Position numbers and translations under genes: made by a program. From Desulfosarcina sp. (GTDB taxonomy: Bacteria > Desulfobacterota > Desulfobacteria > Desulfobacterales > Desulfosarcinaceae): a DNA stretch of 21,102 nucleotides. Positions 14,623 through 21,102 of the stretch are shown in pieces. Every line of letters begins with the position of its first letter. The stretch's first letter is position 1. The notes below the pieces were generated by a model, which was not told where the DNA came from, did not search any database, and was given only the letters and a program-made list of their open reading frames with translations. Where the stretch lies: the NCBI GenBank assembly GCA_018224455.1, contig JAGTUY010000268.1, forward strand, positions 1 through 21,102. The letters are read 5' to 3'.

Positions 14623-15655
14623 TCATTTCCGGTCCAGTTCACGGCGGACGGCCAGGCCGATTTTCTGCATGGTGTATGGCTTGCGGATATGCACGCCGGC
14701 GCCCATTTCCTGCATGGCCTTGACGCGGTCGGAAGGGGCATAGCCGCTGGCAATGATGGCTTTTTGACCGGGATGGACGTCGAGAATTCTCCGGTAGGTC
14801 TCCAGGCCGTCGATTCCAGGGGGCATGACCATATCGAGCACCAGGAGATCGACCTTGTTTGCATGCATGCGGACCACGGCTTCCTCGCCACCCGATGCAG
14901 CTGCGACCTGGTAGCCGAGTCTGTTCAGCATCCTGACCGCAATCTCTAGCTGTTCCGGTATGTCGTCTACTACTAATATATTAAAAACCCTTTCTTGGCA
15001 TGCTTCTCCGCCGTCCGCCGGGGAGAGCTTCAGTCGGACCTCAAGATCGGTGGTGGCGCGGTCACCCGTGCGCCGTTCATTGATCCGATAGATGGCCAGA
15101 TGCCTGTCTTCGGGGATGACCAGATCGAGAATGGGTTTCCCGAGACGGCCGTGAACAGGCCATCGGCTGGTGTCGGGTATACCGACGCCAGACCGGACGC
15201 ACCCAGGCCCACAAATACCACCCGGTCTTTGATTTCCGATCCGTCGACCTGACCGGTAAGGATTCGGTCGGCCGATATATGGCTGCCAGGACGGCATCGT
15301 TGTCCGGCAGCGTGGGCGGTGCATTTTCGTCATCCTGGAGCAAGCCGAGTTCGCGTTTGAGCGCCTCATGCAGGGTTTTCAGGGAAGTCCGGTCCGGTTC
15401 AGCCATAATGAAGTCCAGGGCGATGGCGCGGGCTCCCATACCGGCAATTCCATCCAACAGCCTGGCCAGCCGGGAACGGGGCCATGGCCACTGGCCCCAC
15501 GCTTCCAGGGATGGCTCATCGATATCGACCACCACGACGCGATCGGTGATGCCGGTGCCGGGGGCATCGGCGACGATGGCGTCGGTCAATTTGAATTGGA
15601 TGCTTGCAACCCAACTTAGCCCCGAGGCGAAAGCAGCGTCTAAACGGTCGGTGGT
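14623..15655 (-). pseudogene. Relic of CHASE2-PAS-histidine kinase-receiver hybrid sensor
   Basis: Pieces of one signalling gene remain in order but not in one frame. A CHASE2 extracellular sensor part (about 15275-15655) contains DRVVVVDIDEPSLEAWGQWP and GMGARAIALDFIMAEPD. After a frameshift near 15285 it continues with ISADRILTGQVDGSEIKDRV and FVGLGASGLASVYPTPADG, the CHASE2 C-terminal part. Then, in a third context, PEDRHLAIYRINERRTGD (about 15028-15129) is a PAS-type segment. It is followed within 20 codons by a complete receiver domain (14623-14988; NILVVDD, acceptor Asp in LLVLDMVMPP, Lys in IRKPYT). The C-terminal CHASE2 membrane helices and the whole kinase core (H-box, ATPase) are missing. 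At least one frameshift and two deletions are needed. The receiver alone could still fold if translated, but it has no obvious start. Confidence 0.8.
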
Positions 15656-17040
15656 TTTCTTACTCTCTTCTTTCGGGTGTCGGACCGGGTGCGATAGAAA
15701 TAGACATACATGCCCAGTCCGGCGGCGATGGTGACGAACCCCCAAACGACCGGCGCCGGTCGGCTCTTGACGGAAAAGTAAATGATCCACAGATTGCCCA
15801 GGATGAAAATCAGCGGTGTCAGCGGGTATCCCCATGTCCGGTATGCCGGACCTTTGACCGGGTCCTTGAGACGCACGCGCATCAAACCGATGACGGTCAG
15901 CATGGCAAACAGGGACAGGGTAAAGCCGATGTAGACGAGCAGTTTATCGTAGGACGCGGAGACAATCATGGCGATGGCGATGGCCGCCTGCAACCCGATC
16001 GCATGGGCAGGTGTATGCCGTGTTGCATCGACGCTTCCGAAAAGGGAAAAAAAGATGCCGTCGCGGGACATGGCGAAGTAGACGCGCGGTCCGGCAAGGA
16101 TCATGGCACTGATCACGGAAAGGAGCCCTAAGGAAATGGCCCCGTTCAGCCAGCGGCCGATGCCGGGGCCGAACAGCCGTGCACCTGCTGCGGCGGCTAC
16201 TTCCATCACCCCGCGCATGTCATCCGGCGGCAGTGCGTAAACATATACCAGGTTGAGCAGCAGGTAGAGCGCGGTGACGATCGACGTGCCCACCAGCATC
16301 GCCATGGGGATCGTGCGACGCGGGCGCTTGATTTCACCGCCTAAATAGGCGGCAGCGTTCCAGCCGCTGTAGGCGAAGCTGATATAGATCAGTGCCACGG
16401 CAAAATTTCCGTCCAGCAGGACACCGATTGAAAAGCCTCCGGTGAAATGGGCGGTTGAACCGCCCGAAGAGAAGAGGCCGGTGACGATGAATCCGACCAC
16501 CAGGCTGATCTTGAAAAGGGTCAGCAGGTTTTGAACCCGACTGCCGACACGCAGGCTGTGGACGTGCAGAATCGATAGCAGCAGTACAACAGCGATGGCC
16601 AGCATCACCGGCAGCGAGAATGAGAATACCGGTACACCGAATATTGAAAAAGCACGATGGGTGTCGGCGGTGGCGCCAAGGGCTTTGAGCAGGTAGATGG
16701 AAAAGGCGATGGCCGCGGCTGCGATGGGTGCCGAAAAGCCGACGATGAGCGATATCCAGCCTGAGAGGAAGGCCACGGGTTTCCCGAAAGCTTCGCGCAG
16801 ATAGACGTATTCCCCGCCCGCACGCGGATAGCGCGCCCCCAGCTCACCGTAGCACAGTGCGCCGCAAAGGGCGAAGGCACCCCCCACGACCCAGCCAAGC
16901 AACAGCGCCGACGGACTGCCGACCTCCTGGAGAACGAAGCCGGATGTCGTGAAAATACCCGTGCCCACCATGTTGGCCACGACGATGGCAATGGCCGTAA
17001 ATAGACCGATTTCCCTTTTCAATTGTTGGGTGGCAGGCAT
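15640..17040 (-). CDS. APC-family amino-acid permease
   Basis: The 466-residue inner-membrane transporter has about 12 predicted helices. The N terminus has the APC signature: KREIGLFTAIAIVVANMVGT followed by GIFTTSGFVL, with the GTGIF unwound-helix motif that holds the substrate backbone in LeuT-fold carriers. PRAGGEYVYLREAFGKPVAF follows in helix 3, and SYAGWNAAAYLGGEIKRPRR-like sequence (here FAYSGWNAAAYLGGEIKRP) marks helix 6 and its loop. The family moves amino acids by proton symport or exchange; the substrate is not evident. The C-terminal tail is short and basic (RKKRVRKPPTV). It ends inside the start of the CHASE2 relic, but the protein itself appears complete. A leader gap of 252 bp separates it from the M50 gene upstream, so it probably has its own promoter. 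Confidence 0.93.
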   Translation of the reverse strand: MPATQQLKREIGLFTAIAIVVANMVGTGIFTTSGFVLQEVGSPSALLLGWVVGGAFALCGALCYGELGARYPRAGGEYVYLREAFGKPVAFLSGWISLIVGFSAPIAAAAIAFSIYLLKALGATADTHRAFSIFGVPVFSFSLPVMLAIAVVLLLSILHVHSLRVGSRVQNLLTLFKISLVVGFIVTGLFSSGGSTAHFTGGFSIGVLLDGNFAVALIYISFAYSGWNAAAYLGGEIKRPRRTIPMAMLVGTSIVTALYLLLNLVYVYALPPDDMRGVMEVAAAAGARLFGPGIGRWLNGAISLGLLSVISAMILAGPRVYFAMSRDGIFFSLFGSVDATRHTPAHAIGLQAAIAIAMIVSASYDKLLVYIGFTLSLFAMLTVIGLMRVRLKDPVKGPAYRTWGYPLTPLIFILGNLWIIYFSVKSRPAPVVWGFVTIAAGLGMYVYFYRTRSDTRKKRVRKPPTV

Positions 17041-17292
17041 GCGGTATCGACCCTCTCGTTTTTAAAGGTGCAGGCAAGGGTTGAGGGCAGGGGCGAATTA
17101 AACAGACAAGATGCTCATTCTCACTCTGTACACGTTGCTCAATGAGGCCTTGAGAGGCATTGCAGGCGGCACCAGCACGATTGACGATGTCTGAAAGATC
17201 GATCCTGCGCGACTTGCATACCTAACCGTTGACGTCCGCCATCGCGGATTCATGACCACCGACGGTTTACGACGCGATTTCAAGATGATTTG
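17041..17292. other. Intergenic gap, no gene seen
   Basis: This 252-bp stretch lies between two minus-strand genes (M50 protease and APC permease). No conserved coding, strong hairpin or clear promoter was found. A 27-codon plus-strand frame (from 17111) has no ribosome-binding site. Confidence 0.5.
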
Positions 17293-17922
17293 TCAGCCGA
17301 TTCCCAAAAAGCGGAGGATCATCTGGATGGGGTAGAAGACAAACCGGTCCAGTATATTAAAGTACATCAGGGCGATCACGATCATGAACCCGTAGGGCTC
17401 GATCCGGCTGTAGGCCACGGCCTGCCTGTGCGGCAGGAGCCCCACCAACACTCGGCCGCCGTCCAGCGGCGGAATGGGGATCAGGTTGAAGATCGCCAGA
17501 AAGACATTGAGCTGGATGGCAATAATCAGAAACAGCAGCAGCCCCCGCACGTGGAACCCGGCCATGAGCATGGCTTTGAAGATGACGGCCAGGGCAGCGG
17601 CAAGAAAGAGGTTGATCATCGGACCGCCTAACGCCGACCACATCATGCCGCGTCTGGGATCCTTGAAGTTGCGGGGATCGATAGGCACCGGCTTGGCCCA
17701 GCCGAAGACCACGGGCGACTTCATCAGGATCAGCATGGCCGGCAGCAGAACGGTGCCGAAGGGGTCGATGTGATCTTTTGGGTTCAGGGTCAAGCGCCCC
17801 TGGGACTCGGCGGTATGGTCGCCCAGCCGCCTGGCCACCCAGCCATGGGCAAACTCGTGAAAGGTCAGAGCCATGAACAGCGCCAGCACTTTGAGCAGGA
17901 TCAATCCGATATCCACGATCAC
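17293..17922 (-). CDS. Site-2-type membrane metalloprotease (M50 family)
   Basis: The 209-residue polytopic membrane protein has the zinc-protease motif HEFAH at residues 22-26 (His22, Glu23, His26) inside the first membrane segment. The M50B signature NPKDHIDPFGTVLLPA is at 48-62, and NLIPIPPLDGGRV at 146-158 supplies the third zinc ligand, Asp154. The length matches the short site-2 protease group that lacks PDZ domains. Such enzymes cut substrates within the membrane, often transmembrane regulators; the target here is unknown. The start is GTG at 17922, preceded by GAAGGGA. An AT-rich stretch at 17996-18001 (minus-strand TATAAA) could be its -10. It is transcribed in the same direction as the APC permease but is probably not tightly coupled to it. 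Confidence 0.94.
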   Translation of the reverse strand: MIVDIGLILLKVLALFMALTFHEFAHGWVARRLGDHTAESQGRLTLNPKDHIDPFGTVLLPAMLILMKSPVVFGWAKPVPIDPRNFKDPRRGMMWSALGGPMINLFLAAALAVIFKAMLMAGFHVRGLLLFLIIAIQLNVFLAIFNLIPIPPLDGGRVLVGLLPHRQAVAYSRIEPYGFMIVIALMYFNILDRFVFYPIQMILRFLGIG

Positions 17923-18189
17923 GGGTCCCTTCGTTCAGAGGTCCACCAGCTTGGTTATTTCATCGATATCTCCATATACCGTACATTCAGCACCCTTTAT
18001 AAGCAACGATTACCCATTTTTTTCTGGCTTCTATGGAACAGTGAATGCGTCAACGGTTGGATCTGCCCTTCGCTTGGCCTGGCCTGCCACCCATCGCCTA
18101 TACCAGCCGAACCAAACATGAATTGACATCGCCTGTGAATAGTGATGGAACGGCATTGAACCCTAGCCACATCCTAGCGAGGAAACCGG
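17923..18189. promoter_or_regulatory. Divergent promoter region, M50 protease and small protein
   Basis: This 267-bp divergent gap must drive the M50 gene leftwards and the 79-residue gene rightwards. TATAAA on the minus strand (17996-18001) and TTGACA on the plus strand (18123-18128) are visible, but neither has a good partner hexamer. No coding seen. Confidence 0.3.
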
Positions 18190-18429
18190 ATGAATAAATT
18201 CCAAGCCATGGCGAAGATCATGCTGCTGCTAAATGAGGATGGCCTCTTAAGACCGGGAAGCCATGTCTACCATACGGTCAGGAGAATGATTGCCGACAAA
18301 ATCGACAGATTGGGTCCAGAGGCGGCCCTGGTAAATGTCGTGGACGGAAAGGTTCAGCTACTGGATCGGATCAAGATCTTGGCCATGTGGCACAAGTCTG
18401 CGGGCGGATCGCCTTCCAAGAAATTTTAA
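18190..18429 (+). CDS. Small conserved-looking protein, function unknown
   Basis: The 79-residue protein starts at an ATG preceded by GAGGAAACC. It is soluble, basic and probably helical (MNKFQAMAKIMLLLNEDGLL, VYHTVRRMIADKIDRLGPEA), with a short turn VVDGKVQLLDRIKILAMWHK near the end. No metal-binding or membrane motif is visible and I do not recognise a family. Codon use resembles that of neighbouring genes and the reading frame is clean, so it is likely real. It converges with the PilZ gene 46 bp downstream. Confidence 0.6.
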   Translation: MNKFQAMAKIMLLLNEDGLLRPGSHVYHTVRRMIADKIDRLGPEAALVNVVDGKVQLLDRIKILAMWHKSAGGSPSKKF

Positions 18430-18475
18430 TAACCCCATCGCCCCGTCGTTTGCTGTGAACCGGGCATGAGCCGGA

Positions 18476-18850
18476 CTACTTTTCGGTCTCGTCGGCATCG
18501 TTGTCGATATTTTCGGCGATGAATTCCCGGAGCAGTTTCTCTCCGCCACTAAAATGCCGGAGGGTGAATTCCGCTCCGCAGACCCATCCCGATTTGAAAA
18601 AAAGGCGATTGGCGGTCGGGCGGAATTGGGAGATGTGCCGGGGGATACCGGCGACCCGCACCGGTATGTTTCCGTTGACGACCATCGGTTTGATTTCGGT
18701 GCCGATTTCAATTTCTTCCGGCGAGTCGATTAAAAAACCCACGCCGAATTCGTTGATATTGAAGATGCGATAGGTTTTCCCGTTAATGGATATGGTCAGA
18801 TCCTGGACGGCAAATCGGCTTTTCTTTCTTTTTCCCAAAACCGGATCCAT
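18476..18850 (-). CDS. PilZ-domain protein (probable cyclic-di-GMP receptor)
   Basis: The 124-residue protein starts at the ATG at 18850, chosen because AGGAGGAGG lies directly before it; the frame is open upstream to 18943. The N-terminal RKKSR (residues 8-12) fits the RxxxR motif that binds cyclic di-GMP. NINEFG (31-36) aligns with the second motif D/NxSxxG but has Asn where Ser is usual. The rest is consistent with the PilZ beta-barrel (IKPMVVNGNIPVRVAGIPRH, WVCGAEFTLRH) and a C-terminal acidic helix. It lacks any other domain, so it would act as a stand-alone adaptor binding cyclic di-GMP and a partner. The Ser-to-Asn change may weaken binding. Confidence 0.85.
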   Translation of the reverse strand: MDPVLGKRKKSRFAVQDLTISINGKTYRIFNINEFGVGFLIDSPEEIEIGTEIKPMVVNGNIPVRVAGIPRHISQFRPTANRLFFKSGWVCGAEFTLRHFSGGEKLLREFIAENIDNDADETEK

Positions 18851-19227
18851 ATCCTCCTCCTGTTGACCCTGCTGTTGACCGGTCTTCATGACGCTCAATC
18901 CACAAGGATGATGTTCAATGACACATTTCTTGTATCTGATCAAGCGGTCTTCCCCTTTCGCATCATATGCAACGTAGATGGTGGGGCGCGTGGTGGAACC
19001 CTTATCCTGACCTTTCGTATTATTTGGCGTTGATGACCATCATCGCCAAGACTGACTATCAGCTGCTGTAACCGGCTTTTCCGGCTGGATTTATGAAATC
19101 CGGTAACCGGCCGATAATACGATCATACGGACGGGATCGGATGAATCCGCCGGCGACGAGATGAATGCAGTTGTGGTGAATGAATAAAAGCGGCGACATC
19201 CGATTGCCCTCCGGGGCAAAGGAAACT
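18851..19227. promoter_or_regulatory. Divergent region with repeats and hairpin before the cNMP-HDOD gene
   Basis: This 377-bp gap lies between the PilZ and cNMP-HDOD starts. A 9-bp direct repeat GTAACCGGC (19068-19076 and 19103-19111) flanks a hairpin GGATTT-ATG-AAATCC (19087-19101). GATAAT at 19113-19118 is a good -10 for the plus-strand gene, with a poor -35 at about 19090. No additional gene seen. Confidence 0.4.
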
Positions 19228-20619
19228 ATGGTGAGCACGCCTGTAGAGATATTGCCGATTATCAATCGGCTTGGTTTTTTTAATTCGTTCACTGCGCAAG
19301 AGAAGCGGCAGATGGTGTCGGACGATGCTCACTTCAGGGTATACAATCCCAAAGAGATGCTCATCCGCCAGGGCCACAGCGACCAGAGCCTGTTTATCAT
19401 TCTCACCGGGACGGTGGTCATCACGGAAGGTGCCGGCGGTACTATTTTGGCTGTTCTAAAGGCCGGCGATATCTTCGGTGAGATGGCCTTTTTAACCGAC
19501 ACCCGGCGAACTGCCAGTGTCGTCGCCAGAGAATCGGTGATTGCATTGAAGCTGGACCGGGTGGTGTTCGAACAGCTCCCCTCGGAAATCCGCGAGAAGT
19601 TCAAGGACAAGATCATCGAGAAGATGGTGGCTCGGCTGGACGCGGCGAATAAAGAAATGTCCCGGCTCAATGCCGCCCTGAATGCAGGTTCTCCGGAAGC
19701 TTTGAAATCCGTGGGAAGGCACACCGGTTTGTCGATTACCGATTCGCCTGAGCCGCTGTTTGTCTCCGGCCGGGAGCTGATCCGTAAGATCATCTCCAAT
19801 ACCGAAGCGCTGCCAGCCATGCCGGAGGTGATGATCAAGGCCCAGCAGATGATTAAAAACCCGGCCACCAGTCCCGCCCAACTGGCCAAAATCATCGAAA
19901 TTGACTCCGCGATGGTCACCGGCATTCTCAGGGTGGCCAATTCCGCCTATTACGGGTTTCGGGGAAAGGTCGCCACCATTCAGCACGCCTCGGCCCTGTT
20001 CGGGACTCGGCGGCTGGCTGAGCTGATCACGGCCATCAGCGCCGGCGGGGTATTGGCAACGTCCATGGATGGATACGGACTCAAAGCCGGTGATATGTGG
20101 TGCCACTCTATCGCGGTGGCCTGCGCGTCCAGTGAAATCGCCGCCGCGGTTGGTTCTGATTCTCCTGACATTGCCTACATGGCGGGACTGCTTCACGATA
20201 TGGGGAAAATCATCCTGGACCCTTACGTTCGCGAGCGGAAGGTTTTGTTCGACAACTACACCGCCACCCACCCGAAAAAAACCCTTCAGGATGCGGAGCG
20301 CGACATCTTAGGATTCGATCACGCCGTCATTGCCGCCATTCTCTGTGAAAACTGGAACCTGCCGCGATCCATATCCTTTGGCATTCGACACCACCACCAG
20401 CCCTCGTCCGCAGGCGACCATCAATTGTCCCATATCGTGCACCTGGCGGACTATTTTACCATCCAGGCAGGCGTTGGCATTGCCCGCACAGCCTTCTGCC
20501 AGGAACTGGATGAAAGCAGCCGGTCCCTGGTGACCTTGGATCCGGATACCTTAAACGCTGCGGTAGAAAAAGCGCGTCAGTACGTGGAAAGCCTGACCGG
20601 GCAGGTGCCACGTCCTTGA
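19228..20619 (+). CDS. Cyclic-nucleotide-binding / HDOD domain fusion protein
   Basis: Starting at the ATG at 19228, which has AAAGGA upstream (ATG 19180 is in frame but has no ribosome-binding site), the protein has 463 residues. A Crp-like cyclic-nucleotide-binding domain occupies about 15-120, with the phosphate-binding cassette FGEMAFLTDTRRTASV retaining the Glu and Arg that contact cyclic nucleotides. A helical linker (about 120-160) follows, then an HDOD domain (about 190-395; LPAMPEVMIKAQQMI, LRVANSAYYGFRGKVATIQH, GLLHDMGKII) and a C-terminal helical stretch. HDOD domains are HD-GYP relatives used in signalling and usually lack cyclic di-GMP hydrolase activity, although an HD pair remains here. 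It probably relays a cyclic-nucleotide signal. A PilZ gene is divergent from it. Confidence 0.92.
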   Translation: MVSTPVEILPIINRLGFFNSFTAQEKRQMVSDDAHFRVYNPKEMLIRQGHSDQSLFIILTGTVVITEGAGGTILAVLKAGDIFGEMAFLTDTRRTASVVARESVIALKLDRVVFEQLPSEIREKFKDKIIEKMVARLDAANKEMSRLNAALNAGSPEALKSVGRHTGLSITDSPEPLFVSGRELIRKIISNTEALPAMPEVMIKAQQMIKNPATSPAQLAKIIEIDSAMVTGILRVANSAYYGFRGKVATIQHASALFGTRRLAELITAISAGGVLATSMDGYGLKAGDMWCHSIAVACASSEIAAAVGSDSPDIAYMAGLLHDMGKIILDPYVRERKVLFDNYTATHPKKTLQDAERDILGFDHAVIAAILCENWNLPRSISFGIRHHHQPSSAGDHQLSHIVHLADYFTIQAGVGIARTAFCQELDESSRSLVTLDPDTLNAAVEKARQYVESLTGQVPRP

Positions 20620-20736
20620 ACCCACCTCCGGGCAGATTAGTCCTTGAAATCAAACGTTCCAATATAATATAGTCAATTCCACCTATATCATTAACGGATG
20701 GTAAACTTGGCCCCGGCGCCATGTGGAATCGATCGG

Positions 20737-21102
20737 ATGTTTCCCGGCTTCGAAAAACTCATCGAATCAAGAATAAAAAAAGCCCAGGACGAAGGTGCTT
20801 TCGAGGATCTTCCCGGCAGCGGCCAACCCCTTCATCTGGAAGATGATCGGCATATTCCCGAGGACCTGCGCATGGCGCACAAGGTCCTGAAAAATGCCGA
20901 TTGCCTGCCGCCGGAGGTGCAGTTGCTCAAAGAGATCCGCACAACCGAAGACCTGCTGGCCGGAATGACCGACACGGCGCAACAGTATCGTACCCTAAAA
21001 AAAATCAACTTCCTGATCATGAAACTGAATGTTTTGAGAGACGCCAATGCGGCCCATGATATCCCCCAGCGCTACTACAGCGGGCTGGTCGAACGCCTCG
21101 GG
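20737..21102 (+). CDS. DUF1992 / DnaJ-subfamily-C-member-28 domain protein (partial, runs off window)
   Basis: 122 codons are present and the frame is open at the window edge. The start ATG (20737) gives MFPGFEKLIESRIKKAQDEG, followed by FEDLPGSGQPL, EDDRHIPEDLRMAHKVLKNA and PPEVQLLKEI, the conserved pattern of the DUF1992 family, in which E-x-D-L-P-G-x-G-x-P-L is highly characteristic. Bacterial members are small cytoplasmic proteins of unknown function; the eukaryotic relative carries a J domain, which is absent here in the visible part. No strong ribosome-binding site is visible, and an ATG at 20721 is out of frame. The 117-bp gap after the HDOD gene contains no clear terminator. Confidence 0.88.
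   Translation, partial: MFPGFEKLIESRIKKAQDEGAFEDLPGSGQPLHLEDDRHIPEDLRMAHKVLKNADCLPPEVQLLKEIRTTEDLLAGMTDTAQQYRTLKKINFLIMKLNVLRDANAAHDIPQRYYSGLVERLG

Noticed and set aside
14535..14891. 118-codon minus-strand frame overlapping the receiver domain
   Set aside because: It is an out-of-frame reading of the receiver domain, whose true frame carries all response-regulator motifs.
17111..17194. 27-codon plus-strand frame between M50 and APC genes
   Set aside because: No ribosome-binding site, no conserved features, antisense to the likely leader of the APC gene.
1..21102. CRISPR arrays, tRNA or rRNA genes, integrases, transposases
   Set aside because: No regularly spaced direct repeats, no tRNA-like or rRNA-like sequence and no transposase or integrase reading frame were recognised by eye.

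Overview
The window looks like chromosomal DNA of a Desulfobacterota (deltaproteobacterial) bacterium, probably an anaerobe of the Desulfobacterales type. This is inferred from gene content: a class I [4Fe-4S] hybrid cluster protein with a linked ferredoxin and a divergent Crp/Fnr regulator, an AT-rich dispersed palindrome in a moderately GC-rich genome, CHASE2/PAS/receiver signalling remnants, and PilZ and HDOD proteins. No rRNA, tRNA, CRISPR array, phage gene or complete insertion sequence was seen.

Layout. (1) 1-2945: AT-rich imperfect palindrome, enolase (minus), then a plus-strand pair: a winged-helix/coiled-coil protein and a TenI/ThiE-like protein. The second gene has no ordinary start codon where its homology begins; an ATA codon overlapping the upstream stop fits best. 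A perfect 16-bp hairpin follows. (2) 2943-3970: decayed ABC exporter, a permease fragment joined to an ATPase that carries one in-frame TGA. (3) 4016-8146: nitrosative-stress island. A Crp/Fnr-type regulator (HcpR-like) diverges from hcp, a zinc-ribbon HD-domain protein and a polyferredoxin. The regulator has the FNR-type ExxSR recognition residues, and TTGA-N6-TCAA palindromes lie in the shared intergenic region. (4) 8143-8520: frameshifted remnant of an unrecognised helical protein. (5) 8519-14374 (minus): complete tripartite RND efflux operon of adaptor, HAE1 pump and NodT/OprM-type outer-membrane lipoprotein. (6) 14623-15655: relic of a CHASE2-PAS-(kinase lost)-receiver hybrid sensor. (7) 15640-17922 (minus): APC amino-acid permease and an M50 site-2-type protease. 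(8) 18190-21102: small unknown protein, PilZ protein, cyclic-nucleotide-binding/HDOD fusion, and the start of a DUF1992 protein that runs off the window.

How the genes work together. The clearest functional unit is the Hcp island. The regulator probably senses NO or redox state and controls its own gene and hcp-HD-ferredoxin. Hcp would reduce NO or hydroxylamine with electrons from the ferredoxin; the HD protein's role is unknown. The efflux operon is self-contained. Three broken loci within about 13 kb suggest ongoing gene decay. The least explained signals are the ATA start, the hcp upstream region (palindromes, GTCAA repeats and a 51-nt RNY-triplet leader) and the zinc-ribbon HD protein with its second cysteine cluster.
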